From assembly GCF_020080835.1 (NCBI RefSeq), contig NC_058165.1:8779771-8843770 (forward strand): a DNA stretch of 64,000 nucleotides, in the 5' to 3' direction. The DNA is from Cotesia glomerata (Eukaryota > Arthropoda > Insecta > Hymenoptera > Braconidae). A program made the position numbers and the translations under genes. Under the pieces are notes generated by a model, which was not told where the DNA came from, did not search any database, and saw only the letters and a program-made list of their open reading frames with translations. Shown here piece by piece: positions 50,851 through 61,143 of this stretch. Numbering within the stretch: the first letter of the stretch is position 1; each line of letters begins with the position of its first letter.

Positions 50851-50903
50851 ACCGGAGCGAAATTCGATCCGCCGCCCTCTAGATTAAAAACTGACTAATA
50901 TTG
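50851..50903 (-). repeat. tRNA-like relic, same family as 53462-53515
   Basis: On the minus strand it reads TTTTTAATCTAGAGGGCGGC, then 'ggatcgaatttcgctccgg', with B-box-like GGATCGAATTTC. The relic at 53462-53515 shares the order 'tttacaatcttgaggacggcggatcgaatccc', so both derive from one tRNA-related source. The 5' halves are too degraded to fold. Confidence 0.4.
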
Positions 50904-51051
50904 ACACTATCACTTTACCAAATAAAGTTTTTTTTTTTTTATCAGTACAGTGATAATGTTTTTGGTAAATGTTTTTAAATAATGAATGTAACGCACAAGT
51001 TGTGATTAATAGAGTGATAAAAAGGAAAATAAATGATTTGCTCGATAAAAA

Positions 51052-51135
51052 AGCTTTCGCCGGACTCGAACCCGGGTACTGGGAATTCAAAAGTTCGCGC
51101 GGAATTACCGGTGGGTAGCGTACCGCTGAAGGGAA
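51052..51135 (-). repeat. tRNA-like relic with strong B-box
   Basis: On the minus strand GTACCCGGGTTCGAGTCCGG, then 'cgaaagc'. GGTTCGAGTCC is a perfect B-box. No convincing A-box lies at the right distance, so a SINE or tRNA fragment is preferred over a functional gene. Confidence 0.4.
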
Positions 51136-53461
51136 TAGAAAAAGGAGTAAAAAAGTAGTATAAATAGTAGAAGAAGAGTTTAAGTACAATAAAAAGGTAA
51201 AAGAAGCTGACTCGAGTCTTTACTATCGTCGTTTTGCCTGCGGTTCATAGGACAGACAAAGATAGTTACAGTAAGAGGGTGTTGTTAGGATGGAATCTTA
51301 GTCTTGGTACCTTGGATAGGAGGTTTTTATATGTATGTAGTGGTGATATAGGAGTCATAGCAGGGGTTGTTAAATGTCAGGGGAACGACGTCAAAAAGAG
51401 ACGTAAAAAAACGTTCTTACCGAGATGAGATTCTTCTGGCAGGGATGCGGACGAGTTCCAAATAACTTTCTAACGGGTGCTGATCGACATTTACATTTCA
51501 TGGCGTTTTCACAAAGTTCAAAAACTGGGTGCCAAGTAATGATGTCTTAAAATTTGGAGAGTTTGATTATTGTTGTAAATATTTGTTTATAAACAATGAA
51601 TTCAATTTTTTTGTTAGAGTAAAATATCAAAGATCTATTCTGGCACCCTGTATAAACGGAAGCTCCAATGCGCATTATATATACATATATTGTGCATACA
51701 TAGAATGGAGAGAAGAGCACATCGGATTGAAAGAGAAGACAGGTCGAGTGGCAAAGGGATGCTGAGGTTTGGAGAGAAACAGGGGTTTAAGGGGAGGAAA
51801 TATGCCAGGTTTAGTATCTGTAGTGGGAGTGGAGTGTAAAGCGCACGCGTCTCACAACTTTTGGGGATGTAGTGGGGGCTGGAGAAAAATAATAAGTTGA
51901 GGCAGTATACTACCCGTATTCGTACTAAGTATTCGAGTTTTAGTTCAGTATGGATGTATGTATACTAACATGGATGAATAGATGGTTGTATGTATATATG
52001 AATCTATATAGTGTTTAGTTGTGAGAGAATAACTGGCGACTGGGGAGTGAGACTAGAGACACGAGACATGGAATAGGAAGACGAGAGATGGGAGAATTTT
52101 AAGGGGAAAGAACGAAAGAGGGTGAAAATAAACTTAAATAAAATAAAGACGGGTGATGGTCGTGTCCTCACCCAACCCCGCTCATGCCCTCTACGAGAAC
52201 TCTCAACTCTCTCTATTCACCAGGTTTCATTATTATTATTTTGCTGTATACTGTATCCTCTGTAGTGGATAGCAGATAGTGGATACGAAGACAAAGTCGA
52301 TAGGAAGGTCACGCACTGTTGTGCCGCTAATGCCTTAAATTATTTATTATGTACGATCGAGGCGACTGATCGATTTTGATTTTTTCACCGTCTAGCTGCG
52401 GTTTTTTTTTTTGCTAGGAATCACCAGAAAATTTCTTAGATAATTAGGGATTCAAGGTTACGATTCGATGGTTAAATAGTTCGACCTACCTGACAGGTTT
52501 AGAAATTTTATAACTAAACGATTATGAGTAAATTTTTCTAGCTGTAAGATGGACTCAGTTTCATATTCCATCTTACGATTTCAATTCACCCATCTCACGG
52601 CAAATTGACATTTTGCATTTATCTAATTGGTAAAAAATAATGAAAAGAGCTTAAATCAGTAACATTAGCTTTGGACTATACACACATGTAATTTAAAATT
52701 TCGAAAATTGATAGATGCAATAACTTGAAACTTATCATTAGGGTGACGAGGGCATCTCTCAATATATTTTCCCCACGTTATATATAATATGTTATATACG
52801 CATATACGACACGTGAGCCTATGATTGGACAATGAAATTACTTGTGCAATGTAATGTATTGATCCACTCGCTCGCCTCTAGCGCATCGTACACACGAGGA
52901 TTCGATCGTTTCAATTTTCGCCTCCTATCTTCCATTCTTCATCCTTCTATCCGACACCAACAAATAAATAATTAATAATTATAATTACATATTAATAACA
53001 ATCAATTATTCCGAACGCTTATATCATATCTAACATATTTATATTTTCCTACATAAACTCATATTTATTTAATATATATACGATGTTTTGTTGTTGAAAC
53101 AGATTTGTACGATTTCACTGTAGGTTGTTTTAACCATAAATAGAAAAGTGGATCAAGAAATGAAAGGACCACCTTCGCATTTAATGTAATTACATAGTTT
53201 CGCAAACGATAATCAATCACGTGTCATAAATGAACCATTCAAATTATACAAATGCAATTGAATTTTTTTTTTTTTTTTTAACATTTATACAGTTAAGCAT
53301 GTACGATGCGCGAATAGCCTTTCACACTTCAACTTTTAATGAAATTTTAACCGCAGGCATCAAGCTTTATTACACTTTGTTTTATTTGCAATCACATAAT
53401 ATATATAAAAGTGCTTAAACATTTTTACCGGGATAATTTTTATGATTACAAAAATAAAATT

Positions 53462-53515
53462 ACTGAGAGCGGGATTCGATCCGCCGTCCTCAAGATTGTA
53501 AACTATGTCTAAGCT
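53462..53515 (-). repeat. tRNA-like relic, same family as 50851-50903
   Basis: On the minus strand CAATCTTGAGGACGGCGGAT, then 'cgaatcccgctctcag', with B-box-like GGATCGAATCCC. See the partner relic 2.6 kb to the left. Confidence 0.4.
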
Positions 53516-54172
53516 TTTGAATAAGAATTTTCTATTTGCAATTAAATAAATAGTATTTTTATGATGAGAATGATATCCCAGGAGTATCAACTTTCGTCTA
53601 TCATGAATTATATCCCCTGAAATCGAAAAAATATTAGAACTATTTAAACAAATTACTGCAAAAATTCTAACCCTTCATTGGTGTTGATGTTTCAAACAAA
53701 ATCTAACTTTCATCAGAAATTGGACTCAGAATAGAGCCAAGTAAAAGAATAGACATGTTTATAGTTACATGTTATTCCAAGCGCGCGTTAAAAAAGATTG
53801 ACAGGTGACTGGAAAAAAAAGAATGCTATCACTTTCTATATTACTATCTGCTGCGTAAGGTATTAAATCTGCTGGCAACTCATACCTTCTAGCCTTTTTG
53901 TTGGTATATTAGTGTGTAAGTATGTGAGAAAGCGTACGCATTGTATATATGTAAACACTTACGCACATGTATGTAAACACGCAGTGCGCCAACATCGATG
54001 AAAAGGCTCATAGCCAATACGATGGAATTTAACATGAGAGCTAAAGATCGTTGAACGTAATATAGCTTACATATTTATCAACGCTCGCACTGTACGGGTC
54101 ACGGACTATTTCGGACAAGGCAATTTGACTAGACGTATTTTTATTTATAAATTCAATCATAATCAATTGATG

Positions 54173-54203
<31 letters not shown>

Positions 54204-55426
54204 TGATTAACGAGATAATTTTTAAGTACTTTTTCAACAGCGTTAAAGGATGCGAAAATTGGTGAAGACATTTGCTATCAGTGTTTAAAATTTTGAAAAG
54301 CCAAATAAAGATGTTGATCTAATCATTGAGCAAAGAGAGATGATGTAGTAAACAGTCGAACAAGAGACTCGTGTTCAAAACTGAGCAGCAAGATTAGTGT
54401 ACTTGGAGTTCAGTAAGGTAGAAGGGTGCCAAGGATATTTTCGTTTAGAGGATGCACAAAAAAAAGGGAGAAGAGTGAAAGGTGTGAGAGAGAAACATCG
54501 GACAGCAGGTGGTACCGTCTGAGATTGGGCCTGCATAGCCAAGCATAAGTGTGGTAGAAATGGAAGTAGAGGTTGAGGGCCCGATACCAGTATACAGGCA
54601 AAGGGAAAGGGGAAGTGGAAGCTTCCATTCCATTCCATTTCGTTTTGTTTTATTTTATTCCATTTTATTTAGTATATGGGTATGTTTGTTTCTCGCTCCT
54701 TCTCGAGAAAAGGCAAACAAGGATGAATATAAAGACCGATGAGTTTCGTGGAAAAAGATCCTCTGATGCGCTTAATCCTCAGACCCACGGCCAAGGGACG
54801 AGGACTCTTCATAATGTTAAAGGACTAGCCAGAACTTTTGACTGGTTTGTCGCTGAAAATCGTTTTCGGGATTCTGGGTAATGTTTAAACTCTTTATTAT
54901 ATGATGTTCTACTATCTTTTTTGAAAATATCGTCGGGTGATCTGTCAGAGGATTCGATTAGTAGAAAATAATTTTTCTGCAGAATACTTGGCTGGTTGCA
55001 AGGAATCAAATCTGTACATTCGTACATTGTTCTGTACGAAGTAAAAAAGCTCTATAACTTTCAAAATAATGATACGATTTGAGATTTTTTTTCCCTTTCT
55101 TCATCCCCAAAAACTTCTGAGTTTTTAGTCAAATCCTACATCAAATTTTGAACTAAAAAATTCAAATTGATAAAATATCCCACTGTACGGTATAAGGACA
55201 TTGGGAGCCATTGAACCTGAAGTACGTAAGCAAGGTATCAGTGGTCATAACCTCAAACACCCGACATACGAAGATCACACTTGGTGAGTGGATATACCAA
55301 GTACATATAATCGTGGTATAAAGGAGGGGACTAAGGACAACACAAGTAATCGAAAGAAGGAAGAAGGTCTTTGAGACGTCCAACAACATCACATATTTCG
55401 TCCTTCTTAGGCTTACTAGTGGTATA

Positions 55427-55575
55427 CAGTCAACGCTCTCTGTATTGGACCTCTCTGTATTTGACCACATTCTTCCTCTGTATTTGACGATTTTACACAG
55501 CTCTTATGGACAAGGACGAGTCAAATACAGAGAATGGTCCTGTACGGGCGAGTCAAATACAGAGAGCGTTGACTG
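55427..55575. mobile_element. pogo/Tigger-like MITE with TA target duplication
   Basis: Left end CAGTCAACGCTCTCTGTATT and right end AATACAGAGAGCGTTGACTG are exact reverse complements over 20 bases except where the left copy carries GG for TG just inside. TA dinucleotides lie on both sides (55425-55426, 55576-55577), the target site of Tc1/mariner-pogo transposases. CTCTGTATTTGAC is repeated three times in the left part and twice inverted in the right. The 149-bp unit has no coding capacity. The CAGT..CTCTCT.TATT.GAC style is typical of pogo/Tigger ends. Confidence 0.75.
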
Positions 55576-55577
55576 TA

Positions 55578-56347
55578 ATGGCAACCAGAAAGAGACGGTA
55601 AGTAAAAGCTAAATCTCTATAAGAGTAGAGTTGTGTTGTGTGTGTAGTGGGCGAGCGTTTCTGACTGTTGACGGCATTCCTACAACAACGCACGATACAC
55701 TATACACCATTACATACCAACAGTATAGAGTTTTACACATTTTACACAATGATATTCAGCTGCCGTGCAAACAAGCTGACTAGACGGTAGACGGAGAAAC
55801 CTCTAGTTGTGTATGTACTGTAAGTGTAAGCTCGGAATCATAGAAGGGGAAATAAAGCAGCACGGGCGCAATGCGATCGCAACATTGCTGGTTTCGATCG
55901 AGCGTTCTCGGGAAATCTCGAGCAATCTCGGGTCTCTGCGCGTCGTCACGTATCACAACGCAATACCTACCTATACATAGGTTACTGCTTCATGTCACTA
56001 TTGTATATTATATTTATTATTATTGTATATGTAGATAAATATGTAAATATGAATTGAAAGTCTCTACTTAGTATCTGCTCTGATTAACATCCTTTCATCG
56101 AGTTTGCTCTACAGTAAAGTAATAGCAACTTAACTATAATTTCTCTTGATTATTTAATTGAGCATAACCTGGACCCTATGTTATGATCTCTGGATCTGGT
56201 TAATTATCAACTTTGATACTATGAGGTCCTTTAATGTATTGATGTTACTATTAATATTAATGATGATTACGATGTTAATATAATGGATGGTGATTTATGT
56301 GGTTCATTTGGATCTTGTATTGGTGGCATGGTGATGTTGTTTTTTAG
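55578..56347. other. Non-coding, with GC-rich islet at 55855-55975
   Basis: The islet contains the word TCTCG at exactly 10-bp spacing three times (55906, 55916, 55926). No gene recognised. The short ATG frame after the MITE (ATGGCAACCAGAAAGAGACG|GTAAGT) ends in a good donor but has only seven codons, so I leave it out. Confidence 0.45.
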
Positions 56348-56418
56348 TCGCAATCCAGCGACCCCGAATATAATAGGCCGCTTTCGAATGACGCGGAAGA
56401 GACCGATGTCATGTCGAT
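56348..56418 (+). CDS. Candidate 71-base internal coding exon, unknown protein
   Basis: Plus-strand acceptor GATGTTGTTTTTTAG| and strong donor TCGAT|GTGAGTAC frame a 71-base segment. Frame 1 reads SQSSDPEYNRPLSNDAEETD, then VMS, an acidic Ser/Asp-rich stretch like an intracellular linker or receptor tail; frame 3 has a stop and frame 2 gives a basic, less plausible peptide. The GC content is clearly above that of its left flank. I recognise no family. On the minus strand an 87-codon frame covers the same DNA (56267-56530), so a non-coding conserved element is an alternative. No partner exon was identified. Confidence 0.3.
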
Positions 56419-56459
56419 GTGAGTACAAGAGTGAGAGAGAAGCGGTTAAGCCGATCGCG

Positions 56460-56473
56460 GTTGCCATGGTGAC
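56460..56473. promoter_or_regulatory. RFX X-box GTTGCCATGGTGAC
   Basis: Third X-box match in the window, identical in reverse complement to the one at 40031. It lies 42 bases downstream of the candidate exon donor, inside a GC-rich patch (56340-56560). Confidence 0.5.
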
Positions 56474-56559
56474 TCCCGTTGAACGACGGGCCACTTCCGG
56501 TTTGCTCCGTGACGCCCTGGCTCGTGGCACGAGGCACTACACGTCGCCACCCGCAGGAT

Positions 56560-59500
56560 ATGTGTTTTTTTTATCTTTGTATTGAGTTCTCGAGTGTTCA
56601 AAGTATAAATGCAATATGAGTGCTAGATCGAGGATGCTAGATGCTCAACGATCTTGATGATTCAAAATACACTGATTGACCATTTGAGCGATGTTTTTTA
56701 TGATAATAATTTTCCCAACAAGACATCTATAGAAAATGGATTGTTTTTCGATATTGGGGCCTGAGATCGAAAGGACAAATAATCGATCTGAAATTAATGA
56801 CAATATTATTGTCAAAATGATATATGCGATTAAGAGTAGCGTTACTTAAAACTTAACTTAGCGAATATAAATTTACTTTTAAATCCAAGTTACTTTTAAT
56901 TTCTCTTAGTATTTATACAAATATATCTATAATTAATTTTAATAAGTGTATATCATCAAATTGTTGTTTATAAAAGCCGCATCCTTACAGCTACATTCAA
57001 TAAAACTTTATAACCTCCATTTAGTAAATGCTTCATTACGTTTTATTGCTACCATAAATATTAAATCTGCTTCCACGGTTTTCTAAATTCACTCATCGTG
57101 AATCGATCACCATTTTAATATTGAATGTGCATCAAGTATTTTAGACGTGAGCGGCTGTTAAAAATCCCAGGTGGATATTAAGATGGAGAAAAAGGTGAAG
57201 ACATAACCTCGTAAATAAAACACCTGGTATTTTCAAAGCATTCCGTTTAGGTGTATTGATGTCGAGAATAAGTAGCAGTCACTTGTTTGTAACAAGTATC
57301 GTATAATATATTAAATATTATTTAAACTAGGAATGATTGTATCGGTTCACCTTTGAGTGTCTATAGCCCCTTGAAGCTAGCTAAAGAATTTTAAATAGTC
57401 CGTGGGAAACGTTGTGCACTTGACTTGGATGGTCACGACGACTACGACGGTATCCTCCCCCTTTCCTCTTCTACCCTCCACTGGTTTTACCTCTTCTACC
57501 ACTTCTTCAGCGTATTTATTTGCATAGCACGTGCGCTCGCTTTACCGACCAACGAGCTTAAGCCTCGCAACACATCCTCACGTACGGTCACTCATTCTCA
57601 TCCATCTAAACCATTCCCTACCGTAAACTATTGCCTTTTTGTGCATGTGTTATATTAATTACTCTTGATTTTATTATGTAACAACAATATAATTTTTTAT
57701 TTAATTACCACGGTGTCTTTTATTTGTCAAATCAGATCGAATGGATATGAGTGTTTGGTGAGAATGTTCTACGTAAAGAAGGTTATCCTAAAAGAAGCGG
57801 TAATTTTCGATCTTCGATTACTGATAGAGCCGCTTTTTCAGAAGCACCAGAGGTGGTGGCGGCTAAAACAGTTAATCTATCTTTACTAGCTCTCCCAGCA
57901 TGACGTTCATCTCCTTTGAATACGTCAGCCATTATTAGCTTATAAAACGAAGTAAACTCTTTAATACTTACCAGAGAAAAAATGAAATAGATCTATGTAC
58001 GTCTTAATTTTGGAATGTTTATAGATATACAGAGATCAAAGGAGATCTAACCTGCAATGCACAAGTAGTTATTAATATACGTAGATGTAAAAAAATTTTG
58101 TATATTACAGGGAGAATGTGATGTACGTATCATGATTTTTTAGCAGCTTCTGATAATAATTTACGATAATTCACGAATACTGAATCAAAACATGTTGGAT
58201 GACTTATGAATCAGCAGAGGACAGACTTCTCACTGATCGGAACTTATCAATCAACTTTGTTGAGTTCAAACTCAACAGATCTTAACAATAATAAAGATGT
58301 TGAATTTTTTGTGAAGATCGAGTTTAATTCCATGAAGTGACTCCCACCACAGTCTTAGGATCAAGAAGCCGTATTGAGATCCAAATGCATTCCTTTCTAT
58401 ATCTTAACTTTAATTCGTTTTATCATTTTTATGCATGTATGTATGCATACATATAAGTATATAAAATATTCCGTCTTGCTTACACAAACATGTCCTTGTC
58501 CTCGGACTGAGCTCTGTAGCAGAGCGCAGGTCCTTCTCTGCCCAGATACAATCTCCTTAAACTTTTACACACTCCCAGCGCGTCATGGTGGTACTAAACT
58601 CCCACCCACTGACACACACGTTCCTGGTGTTCCTTGTGCTAGTGAAAAAGCATATAGGTACAGATAATACGGGTCTATCCTCAACTCAGGCTTGTGTATT
58701 TGTATTTGCACTTGTATTCTATCTTGTTCTAACCAGCGTGTAGCTATCAATGTGGTATCACCCAGGTTTATTTTCTTTCCGCATTTCTTCTCGCCCGAAC
58801 GAACTCGTCTATAAGATTAATTCCTCTTTGTGTAACTATCCAACGGCTAAGTAGCAATACTACCCAGAATCTAGTAAAGAGAATAGCAGCATGCAGCTAT
58901 AACGTCTGTCCAGCAGCTACTTTGTTAAAAACATTACCAACCCGAGTCAGAGTTAGAGCTTGATTCACGTTTAAATGCATGGTTATGGTTACATTACTCC
59001 TTAGCCGGTAGAGTTGTGAGTAACCCATTCCACCATGGGCTTTTTCTCTCCCACGGTCGTCGTCGACGCCGCGACTGTCACGGTGGCGTAGGAAAATCAG
59101 GTTGTTGCCCCCTAAGACATAACCAACAATGATGATAGGCCAACTTATGCTGCCTTTTCTTATTTATTATACTCCTTTCCTCTTCTTTTATCCTTCTCAA
59201 CAAGAACACACGTATTTGCCAATGTACGTTTATAATTCGCCCACGTACGGATAAGAGCTTGCTATTTATTACTTGTAGTGTCAGTCTTCATTTAACTTTG
59301 ACCTTACACTTTTATTTTACTGCTTGTTGCTCCTCGCCCCCCCCCCCAAATACGAAATCTCCCGAATCTCCAAATCACTAAATCGAGGGTCTATTCTCAA
59401 AGGGCTCAACTTTCCTTCTGGTCCCGGTTCAACTTAGCTCCAGTTTTCTTTATGATCACTTCGTCAATAATTCATCGAATTCCTAGCTCAACTTCTTACA

Positions 59501-60600
59501 GCTTTTTTATATCGGTAATTTGATTGAATCATGATAGTTATTATACAGAATATAACATTTTACGCAAAGAATTATTTTTTCAAATCACACTAATGATTCA
59601 AATATAGCATCAATAGTAAATTTTCTCGAGTGGCAATGAAAATGGCTCGTCAATACTTTCTAACCCGGAGTCACAATGAAAAATCTCTTACCGTTTGCCG
59701 TTTACCCTACATTTAAATTTGTAGATCACTCTAATCTTATAGATTAAAGTGAAGTACTCTGAATTAATAATAAAACTTTCTTTTATCAGAAATCTAATTT
59801 TTTTCGTTTCCTGGCAGCCACCCACCCAAGGCCCATAAACGTACAAGACAATAATTTTAAACGGAAAGATCTGAATAAATTCTTTAAGGTTCCCATAACC
59901 CACGTCTTCACCTTTTAAGCCCCCTGAAACTGAATTTTTAAAACACTGTCATGGTTATTTACATGGCATCGTCATCGTGTGTGTCTTCCGTCTCCGTCTT
60001 CGTCTGCCTAAGCGATTTTCATTTTCTTAATCTCGCCCTGTTAGTCTTCTCATGTTGAATCTGAAGCTGGTAGAGTCTCGTCTACCGGTCATCACTTCTT
60101 CTTGTCCTTATTCTCGAGCATATTTCTGTCTCATATAAAATATCATCTTCTCACATTAACATCACTGGTCTCTTTCTGCTCTTCTTATTCTTCTTCTTCT
60201 TCTTCTACTTCTTGTTGTTGATCTTCTTTCATACATATATCGAACTCTCACGCCACACACCAAGAACAAGTTCGACCGCCTCAATTGCTCGGCATATCTT
60301 TCTACCTGCAGCTCAGTCTTCTTTTATATTGTCTCTTATTTTTATTTCTCTCTCTCCTGGTCCGAATCTCAATCCCAGTCCCAATCTGGCTTTTTCTCTT
60401 TCTCCAGGCTGGTTCATACACAGACACACGTGTTAACGGTCACAAAAGGTGCCTGACAACGATGCCGATGAGAACAACCAACAACAACAGTCTACAGTGC
60501 CTCAATACCAGTTTCCCCAACACGTACCTGATATTTCAGAGACAAAGACAAAGAGAAGGAATAACAAAAAACGTAAACAACCAATACGATTAGATCTAGA
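56560..60600. other. Non-coding stretch, no gene recognised
   Basis: Mixed composition. A GC-rich islet at 59025-59105 contains CCACCATGGG (good initiation context) followed by only 18 codons. A run of 11 C occurs at 59337-59347. From about 60000 the plus strand is pyrimidine-rich with a (TTC)n tract at 60190-60215. Open frames at 57425-57889 and 58374-58667 match nothing I know. Confidence 0.45.
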
Positions 60601-60768
60601 GTGAGCACGTGAGAGGAAGCACCAGGATTCAAGAAAGAGATACAAACAACTGCATAGCTAAGAGTCCGTCACGGAAACACCAAGACGCGTGCCCGTGATT
60701 CGACCTCCACTTGCCATGCCGCAACACACACCATACCGGCATCAAGTTCGTTCCCCGTTTATTCGTCG

Positions 60769-61143
60769 ATGGCGCCACCGACGGCGTCTCTCTTGTCCTG
60801 CTTGCTCTTATCCCTCAAGGTGCGTTGGCCTCCTCCTGTACACTTATATTCACCATCAGCAGAAATATCTGAATTTGCGAAGCTAAAACGTTCTTTCTCT
60901 TCACAGATTGGCTTGCCGCGACATGAGTTTAAGCCTCAGCAGCCTTACTCTGGTCCAGTACCATCACCATCACCACCACTACCACCACCACCAGTCAAGT
61001 TGTTCCACCACTCTCTTCAGCCACCTTCATCTTTTTCTCACGCATCACACGTTTGTTTTTATGCTTCTTGGCTTTTGAGAGCATCGAAAATATCCACTGG
61101 TTGGCAGTGTTGCTGTGTTGGCAGTGTAGCAGTGAGCCCGTAG
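60769..61143 (+). CDS. Candidate 5' coding exons of a secreted or membrane protein
   Basis: ATG at 60769 opens MAPPTASLLSCLLLSLK, a signal-peptide-like stretch, ending at a good donor AAG|GTGCGT (60820). An 87-base intron with a superb acceptor TTCTTTCTCTTCACAG (60906) leads in phase 0 to IGLPRHEFKPQQPYSG, a Pro-rich run (SPSPPLPPPPVK) and further residues until TAG at 61143. The intron is a multiple of three without a stop, so retention would also be open. The GC-rich patch upstream (60600-60768) could be 5' UTR. The signal peptide lacks a clear cleavage site, and no family is recognised, so this is a hypothesis. Confidence 0.3.
   Translation: MAPPTASLLSCLLLSLKVRWPPPVHLYSPSAEISEFAKLKRSFSSQIGLPRHEFKPQQPYSGPVPSPSPPLPPPPVKLFHHSLQPPSSFSHASHVCFYASWLLRASKISTGWQCCCVGSVAVSP

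Larger units (their letters stand above)
49161..55424. other. Non-coding stretch with simple repeats and tRNA-like relics
   Basis: No gene recognised. Contents are simple repeats at 50222-50297, three tRNA-like B-box relics (50851-50903, 51052-51135, 53462-53515), an AT-rich interval at 52950-53450, and a dispersed GTACATTCGTAC repeat fragment at 55008-55065. Open frames at 54375-54881 overlap on both strands around a CATTCC/ATTTT-rich tract and are not called. Confidence 0.45.

Noticed and set aside
59031..59090. CCACCATGGG start context at a GC-rich islet
   Set aside because: Only 18 codons before a stop and no clear donor; the opposite strand is equally open.
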